A stretch of DNA of 64,000 nucleotides from JAOAHC01 sp964593045 (GCA_964593045.1 CAZQJQ010000002.1:1-64000); one strand, 5' to 3'; counted from the stretch's first letter, positions 25,850 to 36,270 are shown. The notes: generated by a model not told the origin, from the sequence alone. Translations and numbers: made by a program.

Positions 25850-27313
25850 CTATTTTATTTCTGGTTTCATATTATGAAACTCAGTATTTTGTTCATATGT
25901 ATATGCTACTTGTAGCAATTTTTCTTCTCCAAATGATGGAGCTATAAACTGAAGTCCAATTGGAAGACCTGATTTATCAAAGCCACCAGGCACTGATATT
26001 CCAGGAAGTCCAGCTATATTTACAGGAACTGTAAATATGTCTTCTAAATACATTTCTACTGGATTTTCAGTTTTTTCACCAAATTTAAATGCTGTATTTG
26101 GTGTTGTCGGTATCATTATAACATCAAATGTTTCAAATGCTTTTTTGAAATCATTTATTATTAGTGTTCTTACTTGTTGTGCTCGTTTATAATACGCATC
26201 ATAATAACCTGCTGAAAGGACATATGTACCAAGCATAATTCTTCTTTTTACTTCAGTACCAAATCCTTCTGTTCTTGAAGTTTTATATAAATCTATTAAG
26301 TCATCAAAATCTTTAGCTCTATGTCCATATTTTATTCCATCATATCTACCAAGATTTGATGAAGCTTCAGCTGTAGCAATTATATAATATGTTGCAAGTG
26401 AATATTTAATATAATCAAGTGAAACATCCTCTACTGTAGCACCTAATTTTTTTAAAACTTGAACACTATTTTCAAACGCATCCTTAACATCTGAGTTTAT
26501 GCCTTCTCCTAAAAATTTATTTGGAACACCTATTTTCATTCCTGATACATCATTTTTAAGTGACTTTGTATAATCTGGATATTCAATATTTGCAGATGTT
26601 GTATCTAATTTATCATGTCCAGATATTGCATTTAAAAGAATTGCTGCATCTTCTACTGTTTTAGCAAATGGTCCTACTTGATCAAGAGATGATGCGTATG
26701 CTATAACACCGTATCTTGAAACTAGACCATATGTTGGTTTTAAACCAACTACAGAACATAAAGAGGCTGGTTGTCTAATAGAACCACCTGTATCTGTACC
26801 AAGAGCACCAAACGCCATATCAGCTGATACACAAGCAGCACTACCACCACTAGAACCTCCTGGAACTCTTGATAAATCCCATGGATTACAAGTATTTTTA
26901 AAATATGATGTTGCTGTAGAAGAACCCATTGCAAACTCATCCATATTTGTTTTTCCTATCATTATAGCACCATTATCTTCTAAGTTTTTCATAACTGTTG
27001 CAGTATATGGTGGTATAAAATTTTCAAGCATTCTTGATGAACATGTTGTTTTTATTCCCTTTGTACAAATAATATCCTTTATAGCAATTGGTACACCACC
27101 AAGCATTCCGATATCCTCGCCATTATCTAATTTTTTTTGAAGCATCTCTGCTCTTGCATATGCATATTCTTTTGTTATAGTAACATATGCTTGTACACTT
27201 GGTTCAATGTCCTCGATTCTTTTATATACATCATCTAATACTTCTTTTATACTAACCTCTTTACTTTTTATTTTTTCTGAAATTTCAGCTATTGTAAGAC
27301 TAAATAAATTCAT
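25850..27313 (-). CDS. gatA: Asp-tRNA(Asn)/Glu-tRNA(Gln) amidotransferase subunit A
   Basis: 487 aa amidase-signature enzyme that releases ammonia from glutamine for GatB. The Ser-cisSer-Lys triad is visible: Lys in [14 protein letters not shown], and the two serines in [10 protein letters not shown] and [32 protein letters not shown] and the C-terminal [11 protein letters not shown] are typical. Normal length. It lies 10 bp downstream of gatC and 11 bp upstream of gatB, with GAGGTG before the ATG. Confidence 0.97.
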   Translation of the reverse strand: MNLFSLTIAEISEKIKSKEVSIKEVLDDVYKRIEDIEPSVQAYVTITKEYAYARAEMLQKKLDNGEDIGMLGGVPIAIKDIICTKGIKTTCSSRMLENFIPPYTATVMKNLEDNGAIMIGKTNMDEFAMGSSTATSYFKNTCNPWDLSRVPGGSSGGSAACVSADMAFGALGTDTGGSIRQPASLCSVVGLKPTYGLVSRYGVIAYASSLDQVGPFAKTVEDAAILLNAISGHDKLDTTSANIEYPDYTKSLKNDVSGMKIGVPNKFLGEGINSDVKDAFENSVQVLKKLGATVEDVSLDYIKYSLATYYIIATAEASSNLGRYDGIKYGHRAKDFDDLIDLYKTSRTEGFGTEVKRRIMLGTYVLSAGYYDAYYKRAQQVRTLIINDFKKAFETFDVIMIPTTPNTAFKFGEKTENPVEMYLEDIFTVPVNIAGLPGISVPGGFDKSGLPIGLQFIAPSFGEEKLLQVAYTYEQNTEFHNMKPEIK

Positions 27314-27323
27314 AAACTCACCT

Positions 27324-27611
27324 CTACTCTACTACTTTTGGAACACTAATACAACCAGCTTCTTTTGTTGGAGCATTAGTAAATAGTTCTTCTCTATCAT
27401 ATGAAGGTTCAACCTTATCTTCTCTAAATACATTTTGTATTTTTAAAATATGAGCTGTAGGCTCAATCCCTTCTACGTTTATTTCAGATAAAGTATTTGC
27501 AAAATCTACTATACTAGATAAATCATTAGCATATTTTAAAACTTCTTCATCTGTTAGTTTTAGTCTTGATAAATTAGCAATATGTTTTACTTCTTCTTTT
27601 GATATACTCAT
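27324..27611 (-). CDS. gatC: Asp-tRNA(Asn)/Glu-tRNA(Gln) amidotransferase subunit C
   Basis: 95 aa from ATG 27611; AGGAGG lies nine bases upstream, whereas the ATG three codons earlier touches that site. GatC wraps GatA and GatB and stabilises the complex. Family motifs are [38 protein letters not shown] and the C-terminal [19 protein letters not shown]. First gene of gatCAB; a good promoter lies 30-60 bp upstream. Confidence 0.95.
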   Translation of the reverse strand: MSISKEEVKHIANLSRLKLTDEEVLKYANDLSSIVDFANTLSEINVEGIEPTAHILKIQNVFREDKVEPSYDREELFTNAPTKEAGCISVPKVVE

Positions 27612-27641
27612 AATGTTCATCCTCCTTTAACAATATCTAAA

Positions 27642-27670
27642 ATTATATATCATAGCCGTCTTAAAATCAA
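27642..27670 (-). promoter_or_regulatory. Promoter of gatCAB
   Basis: On the minus strand: TTGATT (27670-27665), 17 bp, TATAAT (27647-27642), about 30 bp before the gatC start. Confidence 0.7.
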
Positions 27671-27679
27671 GTAAAATAA

Positions 27680-27708
27680 TAAAAGAAACAGAAAAAACTG
27701 TTTCTTAA
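27680..27708 (-). terminator. Terminator of greA-lysS
   Basis: Perfect 9-bp stem AAGAAACAG / CTGTTTCTT (27683-27691 and 27698-27706) with an A6 loop, in A/T runs, downstream of the lysS stop. Confidence 0.8.
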
Positions 27709-27780
27709 TTTAACTATGTTTCAAGAATAAATAATAATTTTTAACTAATTAGCTTTTAATACTTATTAAAACTCATTAAG

Positions 27781-29289
27781 CTATATTAGAGGTTTCATTG
27801 TTGGAAATAATAATATATCACGAATTGAAGCACTATCTGTAAGTAGCATTATAAGTCTATCTAGTCCAATTCCTAAACCTCCTGTTGGTGGCAAGCCTTG
27901 TTCTAATGCCATTACAAAGTCTTCATCCATCATACCTGCTTCTTCATCACCTTGTTTTTTTGCTTCAACTTGTGCTAAAAATCTTTCATATTGATCTATT
28001 GGATCATTTAACTCAGAATATGCATTACCGTATTCTCTTCCTCCAATAAATAGTTCAAATCTTTCTACAAGTCTTGGATCATCTTTTCTTCTTTTTGCAA
28101 GTGGTGATACCTCAACTGGATAATCAATTACAAATGTTGGTTGAATTAATGTATCTTCAACAAATTCTTCAAAAAATTGATTTATTATATGTCCTCTTGT
28201 TTCTTTTCCCGGTTCTAACTCAAGTTCCTTTGCTTTTAATACTTCTTTTGCTTCTTCTAGAGTATTAATAGTATTAAAATCTACACCTGTAACTTCTTTT
28301 ATTGAATCAATCATAGTAATTCTTTTCCATTTTGGAGCTAAGTTTATATCTAGTCCTTGATAAGATATATCCGTTGTACCTAATACATTTTTTGCAATTG
28401 TAGATACTATTTCTTCTGTTAAATTCATCATATCGTTATAATCATCATATGCAGAATACATCTCAATATTTGTAAACTCAGGATTATGCTTTATATCCAT
28501 TCCTTCATTTCTAAATAGTCTTCCTAATTCATATACTTTATTAAATCCACCTACTATTAATCTTTTTAAATATAGCTCTGGTGCTATTCTTAAATACATG
28601 TCCAAATCAAGTGTATTATGATGAGTTATGAAAGGACGAGCAGCATCTCCTGTAACTATTGTGTTTAAAATTGGAGTTTCTACTTCTATATATCCTTTTT
28701 CATCTAATATTCTTCTTAGTTCTTTTATTATTTTACTTCTTTTTATAAAAGTATCTTTTACTTCTGGATTTACAATTAAGTCTACATATCTTTGTCTATA
28801 TCTTAAATCTACATCTTTTAATCCGTGCCATTTTTCAGGAAGTGGCCTTAATGATTTTGAAACCAATGTTATTTCTTCTACATTTACAGATATTTCACCC
28901 ATATGAGTTTTAAAAACTTTTCCTTTTATCCATACTATATCACCAATATCATATTTTTTAAAATCATTATATGATTCTTTGCCAATATTATCCATTTTAA
29001 CATATAATTGAATTCTGCCAGTAGAATCTTGTATGTCAGCAAAAGAAGCCTTTCCCATTCCTCTTTTAGACATAATTCTTCCAGCAATTTGCACTTCTTT
29101 TTCAGTATCTTCTACAAAATTATCTTTTATATCTTTACTAAAATCGGTTACTTCACATTTTGTTATATCGAATGGGTTTTTACCTGCATTTTGTAACTCT
29201 TTTAATTTTTCTTTTCTTACCTCTACTAGTTTATTTATATCTGTAACTTCATTTACTTCATTTATATTTTCTACACTATTTTGATCCAC
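27781..29289 (-). CDS. lysS: Lysyl-tRNA synthetase, class II
   Basis: 502 aa. It attaches lysine to tRNA(Lys). An OB-fold anticodon-binding domain ([18 protein letters not shown]) comes first, then the class II core with motif 1 in [19 protein letters not shown], motif 2 [18 protein letters not shown] and motif 3 [14 protein letters not shown]. The signature [19 protein letters not shown] is of the bacterial LysS type. Start is GTG with GGAAG ten bases upstream. It follows greA by 27 bp, an arrangement common in Firmicutes. No T-box leader is seen; the pair is presumably transcribed from the greA promoter. Confidence 0.97.
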   Translation of the reverse strand: MDQNSVENINEVNEVTDINKLVEVRKEKLKELQNAGKNPFDITKCEVTDFSKDIKDNFVEDTEKEVQIAGRIMSKRGMGKASFADIQDSTGRIQLYVKMDNIGKESYNDFKKYDIGDIVWIKGKVFKTHMGEISVNVEEITLVSKSLRPLPEKWHGLKDVDLRYRQRYVDLIVNPEVKDTFIKRSKIIKELRRILDEKGYIEVETPILNTIVTGDAARPFITHHNTLDLDMYLRIAPELYLKRLIVGGFNKVYELGRLFRNEGMDIKHNPEFTNIEMYSAYDDYNDMMNLTEEIVSTIAKNVLGTTDISYQGLDINLAPKWKRITMIDSIKEVTGVDFNTINTLEEAKEVLKAKELELEPGKETRGHIINQFFEEFVEDTLIQPTFVIDYPVEVSPLAKRRKDDPRLVERFELFIGGREYGNAYSELNDPIDQYERFLAQVEAKKQGDEEAGMMDEDFVMALEQGLPPTGGLGIGLDRLIMLLTDSASIRDILLFPTMKPLI

Positions 29290-29316
29290 TTAAAAGACAC
29301 TTCCTTCCCTTAAAAT

Positions 29317-29796
29317 TTATTGTCTTGTTATCTCTAGAATTTTATATTTTGATACTCCTCCTGGTGTTTCTATTTGAACAACTTCATTTTTCTTTTTTCC
29401 TATTAGTCCTTTACCAACTGGAGACTCATTAGATATTTTGTTTTTAGAAATATCTACTTCTGCTGCACCAACTATAGTATATATAACCTCTTCTTCAAAT
29501 TCATAATCATATACTTTTACTGAAACACCTACTCCGACTTTCCTTAATGATATTTCATCATCATCTACAACTTTTGCAAGTCTTAATGTATTTTCAACCT
29601 CTAATATTTTTGCTTCAAGCAAAGCTTGTTCATTTTTAGCTTCATCATACTCTGAATTCTCTGATATATCTCCAAATTCCCTTGCTATTTTAATTCTTTC
29701 AGCAACTTCCATTTTTTTAGGACCTTTTAAATATGCAAGTTCCTCTTCTAATTTTTTATATCCTTCCTCAGTTAATACTATTTCTCTTTCACTCAT
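29317..29796 (-). CDS. greA: Transcription elongation factor GreA
   Basis: 159 aa, the usual length. The N-terminal coiled coil contains [19 protein letters not shown] and [19 protein letters not shown] with the acidic tip that enters the RNA polymerase secondary channel and stimulates cleavage of backtracked transcripts. The C-terminal FKBP-like domain has [10 protein letters not shown] and [25 protein letters not shown] precedes the ATG. First gene of a greA-lysS unit with a recognisable promoter. Confidence 0.97.
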   Translation of the reverse strand: MSEREIVLTEEGYKKLEEELAYLKGPKKMEVAERIKIAREFGDISENSEYDEAKNEQALLEAKILEVENTLRLAKVVDDDEISLRKVGVGVSVKVYDYEFEEEVIYTIVGAAEVDISKNKISNESPVGKGLIGKKKNEVVQIETPGGVSKYKILEITRQ

Positions 29797-29823
29797 TTTT
29801 ATTCCTCCTTAAAAATTATAAAT

Positions 29824-29853
29824 ATTATACACTATTTGTCAAGTATTATTCAA
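29824..29853 (-). promoter_or_regulatory. Promoter of greA-lysS
   Basis: On the minus strand: TTGAAT (29853-29848), 18 bp, TATAAT (29829-29824), about 30 bp before the greA start. Confidence 0.6.
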
Positions 29854-29872
29854 CTTGGTACAATATTTAAAA

Positions 29873-30760
29873 TTATTTATATGCAATATTGTTCAACATA
29901 TATCCCAACTCAGTTTTACTGTATTTAGATATATTTTGTATGTTATATATTATGTAGTTATTTTTTTCATAAAAAATATTATATTTATTAAACTCATCTT
30001 CTTCTACATTTTGCATATTTAGAATATATCTTTTCCTAGATAAAATATATTTTTCTATATCATCACTTTTTACATCAATATTTACATATATGTTATATTT
30101 TGAAATATTTCTTGATGATATAACTTGTATAGATGTACCATACTCTTTATTTATATTATTTACCATGCTTAAAAGTAACTTGCTTTTTTCGCCTACTTTT
30201 AATACATCTATATATTTATATTTTTCTATATATTTGAGTAATATACTAGAATCAAAATTTTTAATATAATTTACTAATACAAGTAGTTTTACTTCTTTAC
30301 AACTTATATTATTTTTTTCTATATATTTTTGTATATTTAATATATCATTTTCAAAGTTAGAGTTAGATACATCTATATAATTTATATTAATACTACTTAA
30401 AATATCATATATGTAGTTATACACTCGTATATTTTTCTTTATTGATTTAGATAATATACAGTTATTATTTGGATTAATGTTTGTATTCAAATACTTTTTA
30501 CAATTTAATATCTTTAATAGATGTTTTTTAAAAATATATGAATATATACTACCTAGCTTTTTTATATAAAACTTATTGCTAGATAAAAGAGCAAATATTT
30601 TTTCCAATTTTTTTTCATTAATATTAATTGATATAACATTACATTTATCTAATATTTTAAGTACTTCCTCATATATGAAAAAGTACTTTAGTTTTTTTAA
30701 TATGTTTTTCTTTTGTAAATAATTTTTAGAATTATTTACATCTATCAAAAAATAGTTCAT
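29873..30760 (-). CDS. Hypothetical Lys/Asn/Ile-rich protein downstream of cdaA
   Basis: 295 aa, dominated by Lys, Asn, Ile and Tyr (for example NNCILSKSIKKNIRVYNYI), which reflects extreme AT content. There is no signal peptide or clear membrane segment. A middle region VKLLVLVNYIKNFDSSILL and TSIQVISSRNISKYNIYV looks like alternating strands and helices. The closing section YSKTELGYMLNNIAYK recalls the LGxxLN-type ends of some sporulation or fold-specific families, but I cannot assign it. GAGGTG precedes the ATG. It follows cdaA by 108 bp on the same strand. Confidence 0.65.
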   Translation of the reverse strand: MNYFLIDVNNSKNYLQKKNILKKLKYFFIYEEVLKILDKCNVISININEKKLEKIFALLSSNKFYIKKLGSIYSYIFKKHLLKILNCKKYLNTNINPNNNCILSKSIKKNIRVYNYIYDILSSININYIDVSNSNFENDILNIQKYIEKNNISCKEVKLLVLVNYIKNFDSSILLKYIEKYKYIDVLKVGEKSKLLLSMVNNINKEYGTSIQVISSRNISKYNIYVNIDVKSDDIEKYILSRKRYILNMQNVEEDEFNKYNIFYEKNNYIIYNIQNISKYSKTELGYMLNNIAYK

Positions 30761-30868
30761 ACATACACCTCACATTATATAATCAAGATATATGTATATT
30801 TACACTATTTTATTACTTTTTTAAGTAGTTTTATATTGATTTTGTTATTTTACCATTTTGCTATTTTG

Positions 30869-31729
30869 TTATTTTTTATTACTTTTTTTTGATATAACAA
30901 CTTTATTGAGTTTAGTTCTATCTAATTTTTTTAAAAGTAGATTCTTAAGTTCCTCAGATGTAAGATCTCTTTTTAATTTCCCAGCCTCAGCAAGTGATAT
31001 AGTACCTGTTTCTTCTGATACTACAATAGCAAGTGCATCAGATATTTCTGTAATTCCAATAGCAGCCCTATGTCTTGTCCCAAGATTTTTTTCAACTGTA
31101 CTCTCAGATGCAAGTGGTAAAATACATTTTGCAGCAAGTATTTTATTTGATTCAATTACTACCGCACCATCATGCAAAGGTGTTCTTGGCATAAATATAT
31201 TTTGTAATAATTCACTTGAAACCTTAGCAGATAAATTAATTCCCTCTTTTAGCACTTCAGATATTTTTGTGTTTCTTTCTATTACTATAAGTACACCTAT
31301 TTTTTTTAGTGACATTATTTCAACTGCTTTTACAACTTCTGATATGGAATGTTTTACTAATATATTATCATCCATATCAAATACATCTACTATTTTACTT
31401 CTACCTATTCTTTCAAAAGCATTTCTAAGCTCGGGCTGAAATATAACTATAAAAAGTAAAACTCCATATGTCATTATATTAGTTAGTATAAATTTCAAAA
31501 TAACCATATTAAATAGTTTAGAAATTATAAGTAAAAAGATTAAAATAAGTATTCCTTTTATAATTTGTTCAGCTCTTGTTTGCTTTATAAGCCTAAAGAA
31601 ATAATATATTATAAGTGCCACAATTGCAATATCAAAAATAAGTATTACAACTCTTAGTGGACTAGTTAAATCTAGTGCGTTTGCCACATTATACATTAAC
31701 TCAATAAATTTATTTAATATTCCTTGCAT
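30869..31729 (-). CDS. cdaA: Diadenylate cyclase CdaA
   Basis: 286 aa. It joins two ATP to cyclic di-AMP, the second messenger controlling potassium, osmolyte and wall homeostasis. Three N-terminal membrane helices (VVILIFDIAIVALIIYYFF, IIKGILILIFLLIISKLF, GVLLFIVIFQPELR) precede the DAC domain. The active-site motifs are PLHDGAVVIE (DGA) and NLGTRHRAAIGI (RHR). Normal size. AGGAGG lies six bases before the ATG. Unlike in most Firmicutes it is not followed by cdaR and glmM; instead it sits after glyS and a 42-aa membrane protein, so its usual regulator is encoded elsewhere or missing. Confidence 0.96.
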   Translation of the reverse strand: MQGILNKFIELMYNVANALDLTSPLRVVILIFDIAIVALIIYYFFRLIKQTRAEQIIKGILILIFLLIISKLFNMVILKFILTNIMTYGVLLFIVIFQPELRNAFERIGRSKIVDVFDMDDNILVKHSISEVVKAVEIMSLKKIGVLIVIERNTKISEVLKEGINLSAKVSSELLQNIFMPRTPLHDGAVVIESNKILAAKCILPLASESTVEKNLGTRHRAAIGITEISDALAIVVSEETGTISLAEAGKLKRDLTSEELKNLLLKKLDRTKLNKVVISKKSNKK

Positions 31730-31744
31730 ATTATACCTCCTATA

Positions 31745-31873
31745 TTATACATTTTGAATAGCATAAAATAGGTATATAAACACTGAGAATATCATTGAAA
31801 ATACCATAAAACCAACTACTGAATATTTAAGTATTTTTTTTGTTTTTTCTGAACCATTTGATTTTTTTCCCAT
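31745..31873 (-). CDS. 42-aa single-helix membrane protein (DUF4044-like)
   Basis: Starts at ATG 31873 behind GAGGTG and ends at TAA 31745. The first 16 residues are basic (MGKKSNGSEKTKKILKY) and the rest forms one membrane helix (VVGFMVFSMIFSVFIYLFY). Very short proteins with this layout form the DUF4044 group in Firmicutes; the match is by general pattern only. It lies between glyS (19 bp) and cdaA (15 bp) and must be in the same transcript. Confidence 0.65.
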   Translation of the reverse strand: MGKKSNGSEKTKKILKYSVVGFMVFSMIFSVFIYLFYAIQNV

Positions 31874-31892
31874 CTGACTGCTCACCTCTTTA

Positions 31893-33275
31893 TTATATTT
31901 CAAATTTATTTTCAAACCATGAATTTAAGTCATCAATTTTTATTCTTACTTGTTCCATTGTATCCCTATCTCGTATAGTTACTGAGTTATCATTTTTACT
32001 ATCAAAATCATAGGTTATACAGTATGGTGTACCAATTTCATCTTGTCTTCTATATCTTTTTCCGATACTTCCTGCTTCATCAAAGTCAACATTATATTTT
32101 TTAGCTAATATTTCATAAACTTTTATAGCATCTTCAGATAACTTCTTAGAAAGCGGAAGTATAGCTATTTTAATTGGAGCTATTACTGGATGTAAATGAA
32201 GAACTACTCTTGCATCATCTTCTGATACTTTTTGATTTTCATATGCATTACAAAGTATTGCAAGTACCATTCTATCTGCACCAAGTGATGGTTCTATTAC
32301 ATATGGTAAATACTTTTCATTTGATTCAATATCTTGGTATGACATATCTTCTTTTGAATGTTCCATGTGTTTTGACAAATCATAATCTGTTCTGTCCGCT
32401 ATTCCCCAAAGTTCTCCCCAACCAAATGGGAATTTAAATTCAATGTCGGTTGTAGCTTTACTATAGAATACAAGTTCATCTGCTTTATGGTCTCTTAATC
32501 TAATATTTTCTTCTTTTATACCAAGATTTAATAACCAATCTTTACAAAAACTTCTCCAGTAATTAAACCAATCTAAATCAGTACCTGGCTTACAGAAAAA
32601 CTCAAGTTCCATTTGCTCAAACTCTCTAATTCTAAATATAAAATTACCTGGAGTTATTTCATTTCTAAAAGCTTTACCTATTTGTGCAATACCCATAGGT
32701 AATTTTTTTCTTGTAGTTCTAAGTACATTTTTAAAATTAACAAAAATTCCTTGTGCTGTTTCAGGTCTTAAATATATTTCAGATTTTGAATCTTCAGTTA
32801 CACCCTGGAATGTTTTAAACATTAAATTAAATTTCCTTATATTAGTAAAATTTTTAGCTCCACAATTTGGACAAGGAATTTCATTTTCAGCCATAAATGA
32901 AACTAATTCATCATCAGACATTCCATCAGCAATCATATCTTTGCCATTACTATGAGCCCACTCTTCAATTAATTTATCTGCTCTGTGCCTTGTTTTACAT
33001 TCTTTACAATCTATAAGTGGATCAGAAAAACCTTGCACATGACCAGATGCAACCCAAGTTTCAGGATTCATAAGTATTGCCGCATCTAACCCAACGTTAT
33101 ATTTACATTCTTGAATAAACTTCTTTCTCCATACATTTTTTATGTTGTTTTTTATCTCTACACCAAGTGGACCATAATCCCAAGTATTTGCAAGTCCACC
33201 ATATATCTCTGAACCAGGATATATTATACCTCTTGCCTTACATAAATTTACAAGAGTTTCCATTGAATCAACCAT
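31893..33275 (-). CDS. glyS: Glycyl-tRNA synthetase, alpha2 type
   Basis: 460 aa class II enzyme of the homodimeric type. Motifs are [20 protein letters not shown] at the N-terminus, [19 protein letters not shown] (motif 2), and the motif 3 region [15 protein letters not shown] zinc-binding pair is present ([12 protein letters not shown] and CPNCGAKNF). The anticodon-binding domain has [20 protein letters not shown] and [25 protein letters not shown] precedes the ATG. It is the second gene in a unit with an upstream membrane protein and downstream cdaA. No T-box leader is visible nearby. Confidence 0.96.
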   Translation of the reverse strand: MVDSMETLVNLCKARGIIYPGSEIYGGLANTWDYGPLGVEIKNNIKNVWRKKFIQECKYNVGLDAAILMNPETWVASGHVQGFSDPLIDCKECKTRHRADKLIEEWAHSNGKDMIADGMSDDELVSFMAENEIPCPNCGAKNFTNIRKFNLMFKTFQGVTEDSKSEIYLRPETAQGIFVNFKNVLRTTRKKLPMGIAQIGKAFRNEITPGNFIFRIREFEQMELEFFCKPGTDLDWFNYWRSFCKDWLLNLGIKEENIRLRDHKADELVFYSKATTDIEFKFPFGWGELWGIADRTDYDLSKHMEHSKEDMSYQDIESNEKYLPYVIEPSLGADRMVLAILCNAYENQKVSEDDARVVLHLHPVIAPIKIAILPLSKKLSEDAIKVYEILAKKYNVDFDEAGSIGKRYRRQDEIGTPYCITYDFDSKNDNSVTIRDRDTMEQVRIKIDDLNSWFENKFEI

Positions 33276-33289
33276 TTTATTCTCCCCTT

Positions 33290-34090
33290 TTAAATATCAG
33301 TGTCTATTTCTATATCCAAACATTGATCTTCAACCATATCTCCTTCATTAAATATTAAATGAAGTTTAGAATCATTAACATAGAAATTTTCCATCTCTGT
33401 ACATGTATATGCATATTTAGATTCCTTTATATATCCTTTTTGATTTACTACATAGTCTTTTACCTTATTTTTTAAAACATCTTTGTAATTTGCACCAAGT
33501 AAATCAACTAAAATATCACATTGTTCCAAAGTCTCTTTTGTACTAACATCAATATTGTATGTATAATACTTGTCCATTGTTGTTGTATTTTTTTTAGAGT
33601 CATCTGTTATTCTTTCATATATCACAACAGATAAAACTCTTCTTTGTCCAACTATATTATCATATGTATCATATGTAACTTTATATGTATATGGATTGTC
33701 TACATTAGAATTTGAAGACTTAAGTGTTTTATACATTTTATTGAAGTCTTCCTCAATAGTGTTATTTAATTCTGTAAGTTCTTGACTATCTATTGAAATT
33801 ACTGGAAGCACCATATTACCTTTAAATTTTGAATTAGAACTATCAGTAACAGTTTTATCAGTAACTAAAACTTCAATATTATTTAAATCATCTATACTTA
33901 CAGTGTTATTTTCAACATTTTTTAAACTTGAAGTATCTATGCTCTTACTAACATCACCTATAACTACAGGTTCATGTTCATTAGTTATAGCAAAATATAT
34001 TATAAATCCTCCTATCGCAAAAAATAGCAATAGAAAAATTGTAAAGCCCTTGAAACTTTTCTTTTTTTCCGTATATCGCATTGTATTCAT
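33290..34090 (-). CDS. Membrane-anchored protein with RsiV/DUF3298-like outer domain
   Basis: 266 aa. A basic N-terminus is followed by one membrane helix ([20 protein letters not shown]), a Ser/Asp/Val-rich linker and an extracytoplasmic domain. The pattern [37 protein letters not shown], an [18 protein letters not shown] segment and [12 protein letters not shown] fits the DUF4163/DUF3298 fold seen in anti-sigma factor RsiV and in wall-sensing proteins. No sigma factor gene is adjacent, so a role as anti-sigma factor is not supported. It precedes glyS by 14 bp. Confidence 0.65.
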   Translation of the reverse strand: MNTMRYTEKKKSFKGFTIFLLLFFAIGGFIIYFAITNEHEPVVIGDVSKSIDTSSLKNVENNTVSIDDLNNIEVLVTDKTVTDSSNSKFKGNMVLPVISIDSQELTELNNTIEEDFNKMYKTLKSSNSNVDNPYTYKVTYDTYDNIVGQRRVLSVVIYERITDDSKKNTTTMDKYYTYNIDVSTKETLEQCDILVDLLGANYKDVLKNKVKDYVVNQKGYIKESKYAYTCTEMENFYVNDSKLHLIFNEGDMVEDQCLDIEIDTDI

Positions 34091-34217
34091 ATATCAATCA
34101 CCTTCACATATTTTACTATATTTTTATAAATATTTCAACAAAAATTTGTTAATTGTTATATTTTTACAAAATAATTTAATGGAAACAACAAATAAATGAA
34201 ATAACATTGTAATACAG

Positions 34218-34246
34218 TTGACATAAGTAAAATATAATGATACAAT
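34218..34246 (+). promoter_or_regulatory. Near-consensus sigma-A promoter
   Basis: TTGACA (34218-34223), 17 bp, TACAAT (34241-34246). It drives the 71-aa gene at 34293. Confidence 0.85.
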
Positions 34247-34292
34247 TAAATATATTGCAAAAGCCCAAAATTTAAATAAAGGATGGATGATT

Positions 34293-34508
34293 ATGTTAGA
34301 TTATAACTTCTTCAATCAAAAATACAGTGAAGCAACAAAAGAAACCGCACATATTTTGAGTGAATTACTATGCATTTCTCCATATTGTAAAGAAATTGAA
34401 AAATTTAAAGTGAACTTTATCGGAGAAATATTTGAAACGTTCAAAGATATTGACATTGAAGGACTTTCTTTCTATTGTATTTATATTGAATTTGAAACTT
34501 TTTTCTAA
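34293..34508 (+). CDS. Orphan 71-aa acidic protein
   Basis: Start chosen at ATG 34293; AAAGGATGG lies about nine bases upstream, while ATG 34287 is very close to it. The protein reads MLDYNFFNQKYSEATKETAH, has a helical middle with two Cys in ELLCISPYCKE, and ends in an aromatic-rich stretch (IEGLSFYCIYIEFETFF). No membrane helix is certain and no family is recognised. It has its own strong promoter. No clear terminator follows, only an AT-rich spacer of about 110 bp before the next promoter. Confidence 0.6.
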   Translation: MLDYNFFNQKYSEATKETAHILSELLCISPYCKEIEKFKVNFIGEIFETFKDIDIEGLSFYCIYIEFETFF

Positions 34509-34618
34509 TACTTCATATTCATAATCTAAACTTTCAAATATTGTATCATCTCCGCATCAAAAAAGTCTGGATTTTCAAGTGAGCAAATAAGTATAATAGA
34601 AGATACTATATGTTTATC

Positions 34619-34647
34619 TTGACACCTCATTGATAATATGTTATTAT
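34619..34647 (+). promoter_or_regulatory. Near-consensus sigma-A promoter
   Basis: TTGACA (34619-34624), 17 bp, TATTAT (34642-34647). It drives the 65-aa gene at 34697. Confidence 0.85.
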
Positions 34648-34696
34648 ATGTCTACAAAAAAGTAGCCCATAAATAACTATTTAAGGAGGTGCTAAA

Positions 34697-34894
34697 ATGT
34701 TCACTCACACATCTTTTGTCGAAAAGATCGTAGAAATCACTTCTTACTCTACAAACTCAACTATATGTAGAGTTCTCTGGAAAGGTCAAGTTCGGCAACT
34801 AGAAAAATCTGGACATTTCAATATTGAAAAGCTAGATGAAAAACCAAACTGTGAAAAAGGCCAAATTATTTGCAAAATAACTTTGAAGAGTTAA
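34697..34894 (+). CDS. Orphan 65-aa protein with very strong expression signals
   Basis: AAGGAGGTG lies five to six bases before the ATG, a near-perfect ribosome-binding site. The protein begins MFTHTSFVEKIVEITSYSTN and continues with RVLWKGQVRQLEKSG and EKGQIICKITLKS, alternating polar and hydrophobic residues suggestive of a small beta-barrel. No family is recognised. Promoter, gene and terminator form a compact independent unit. Codon use is less AT-biased than around it, as for the orphans at 9.4 and 17.1 kb. Confidence 0.65.
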   Translation: MFTHTSFVEKIVEITSYSTNSTICRVLWKGQVRQLEKSGHFNIEKLDEKPNCEKGQIICKITLKS

Positions 34895-34896
34895 AA

Positions 34897-34929
34897 AAGG
34901 CACCAACTTATTAGTTGGTGTTTTTTTAT
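34897..34929 (+). terminator. Rho-independent terminator
   Basis: Perfect 8-bp stem CACCAACT / AGTTGGTG (34901-34908 and 34913-34920) followed by T7. Confidence 0.92.
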
Positions 34930-34946
34930 ACTTTTTTATCAGTATT

Positions 34947-35390
34947 TTATTTATTATTCATCTTGTCTAAATTTTCTTTTCGTATAACCCCTGTGGTATT
35001 AATATAATAATCATGTTTTGATATAATTGATTCAATATCTACTTTGATATCGAAGATTTCATAGCAGTTAATAATATAACCATTAAATTCGTTTAAATCC
35101 AAATATTTATTTACTCTTTCAACAAACTCTTCCTTTCCATTTACAACTATAACAAATGTTTCATTGTTATAATCGTTAATTAATTTTTCATTTAACCATT
35201 CAGTACAATACATTCTGTCTTCCATTTTTTTATAGAACTTAGCTATAATCTGCTTTAGTTTCTTCTTTTCACTTTTTTCATTCATATATATAACTTTTAC
35301 ATTAAGGAGCTCATTTGATATAAAGTTATTAGCTATTATACATGCATGAGTGGAATTTACAGTAAAGCAACATAATTTAATCTTATTCAT
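34947..35390 (-). CDS. Hypothetical 147-aa protein
   Basis: Start chosen at ATG 35390 with GGGGG ten bases upstream; an ATG twelve codons earlier has no such site. Features are KLCCFTVNSTHACIIANNF near the N-terminus, a basic middle (KSEKKKLKQIIAKFYKKME) and ETFVIVVNGKEEFVERVNKY in the second half, an alpha/beta pattern. I recognise no family. It is divergent from spoIIR and convergent with the 65-aa orphan, so it is a single-gene unit. Confidence 0.65.
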   Translation of the reverse strand: MNKIKLCCFTVNSTHACIIANNFISNELLNVKVIYMNEKSEKKKLKQIIAKFYKKMEDRMYCTEWLNEKLINDYNNETFVIVVNGKEEFVERVNKYLDLNEFNGYIINCYEIFDIKVDIESIISKHDYYINTTGVIRKENLDKMNNK

Positions 35391-35609
35391 CTTTTGTTCA
35401 ACCCCCTTACACCTAAATTTTATCACTCAAATAGGCAATTGTCAATTTCGAATTTTAGCCTGTTTTGTAGTGTTTTGTAGTATTTTATGTTGTTGCTTTT
35501 ACATAATACATTTTTCAGCTTATTATATTAAAATAATATATTTTTTTTAACTATAGATAAGTATCAATTGGAATTTTTTACTAATAATATATTTAGGTGA
35601 TGTTATATT

Positions 35610-36263
35610 ATGAAAAAAAATATTAAAATTGAAAACATACAATTTACTCTCCCTCTTTTTTTAGTTATTCTTTTAGTTATATTACTTAATACATATTTAA
35701 CTATAAAGCTATATAGGGGATATGTATTAAAAGAAGATATTTTTAGATTACATGTAGTTGCAAATAGTAACAATATATCTGATCAGATAACCAAACTCAA
35801 GATAAGCAAAAAAATAGAAAATTATATAGATTCTTTAAATATTGATAATCAAATAAATGAAAAACAAGATTATATAAATGAAATTAAATCTCATATGTCA
35901 AATATATTAGCAATTTCAGATAATACGCTAAAAGAAAATAACTTAGATTATACTGCATATGCAAAACTTGGCAATATATCATATGATCAAAAAGAAGCAG
36001 CAAATATATCAATGGAGCAAGGTAATTATGATAGTTTAGAAATAATTCTTGGTAAAGGAGAAGGCAAAAATTTCTGGTCTATCATTTTTCCAAATGAAAA
36101 TAACATAGAAAAATTAGAAAGTTTAAATACCATACTACCAGGTATTACATATATTTACGATGATGCTAGTTATAGTGAAAACAAAGATAACAATGAAAAT
36201 AATTCAAAAGTTAAGTATAAAATAAAAACATTAGAAATAATTAAAGAACTAATAGAAAGCTAA
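35610..36263 (+). CDS. spoIIR: Stage II sporulation protein R
   Basis: 217 aa. SpoIIR is made in the forespore under sigma F and secreted to the intermembrane space, where it triggers SpoIIGA to process pro-sigma E in the mother cell. It has an N-terminal membrane/signal segment (FTLPLFLVILLVILLNTYL), then FRLHVVANSNNISDQITKLK, the family hallmark. The central part has YAKLGNISYDQKEAANISM, and GKGEGKNFWSIIFP closes the conserved domain. The usual cysteine pair near the end of the domain is not seen. It is monocistronic. I could not identify a convincing sigma F promoter. Its presence implies an endospore-forming lineage. Confidence 0.9.
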   Translation: MKKNIKIENIQFTLPLFLVILLVILLNTYLTIKLYRGYVLKEDIFRLHVVANSNNISDQITKLKISKKIENYIDSLNIDNQINEKQDYINEIKSHMSNILAISDNTLKENNLDYTAYAKLGNISYDQKEAANISMEQGNYDSLEIILGKGEGKNFWSIIFPNENNIEKLESLNTILPGITYIYDDASYSENKDNNENNSKVKYKIKTLEIIKELIES

Positions 36264-36270
36264 TTGCTTT

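Noticed and set aside
29290..29316. T-box leaders before lysS, glyS or proS
   Set aside because: These genes follow other genes by 14-27 bp; there is no room for a leader and no T-box sequence was seen.
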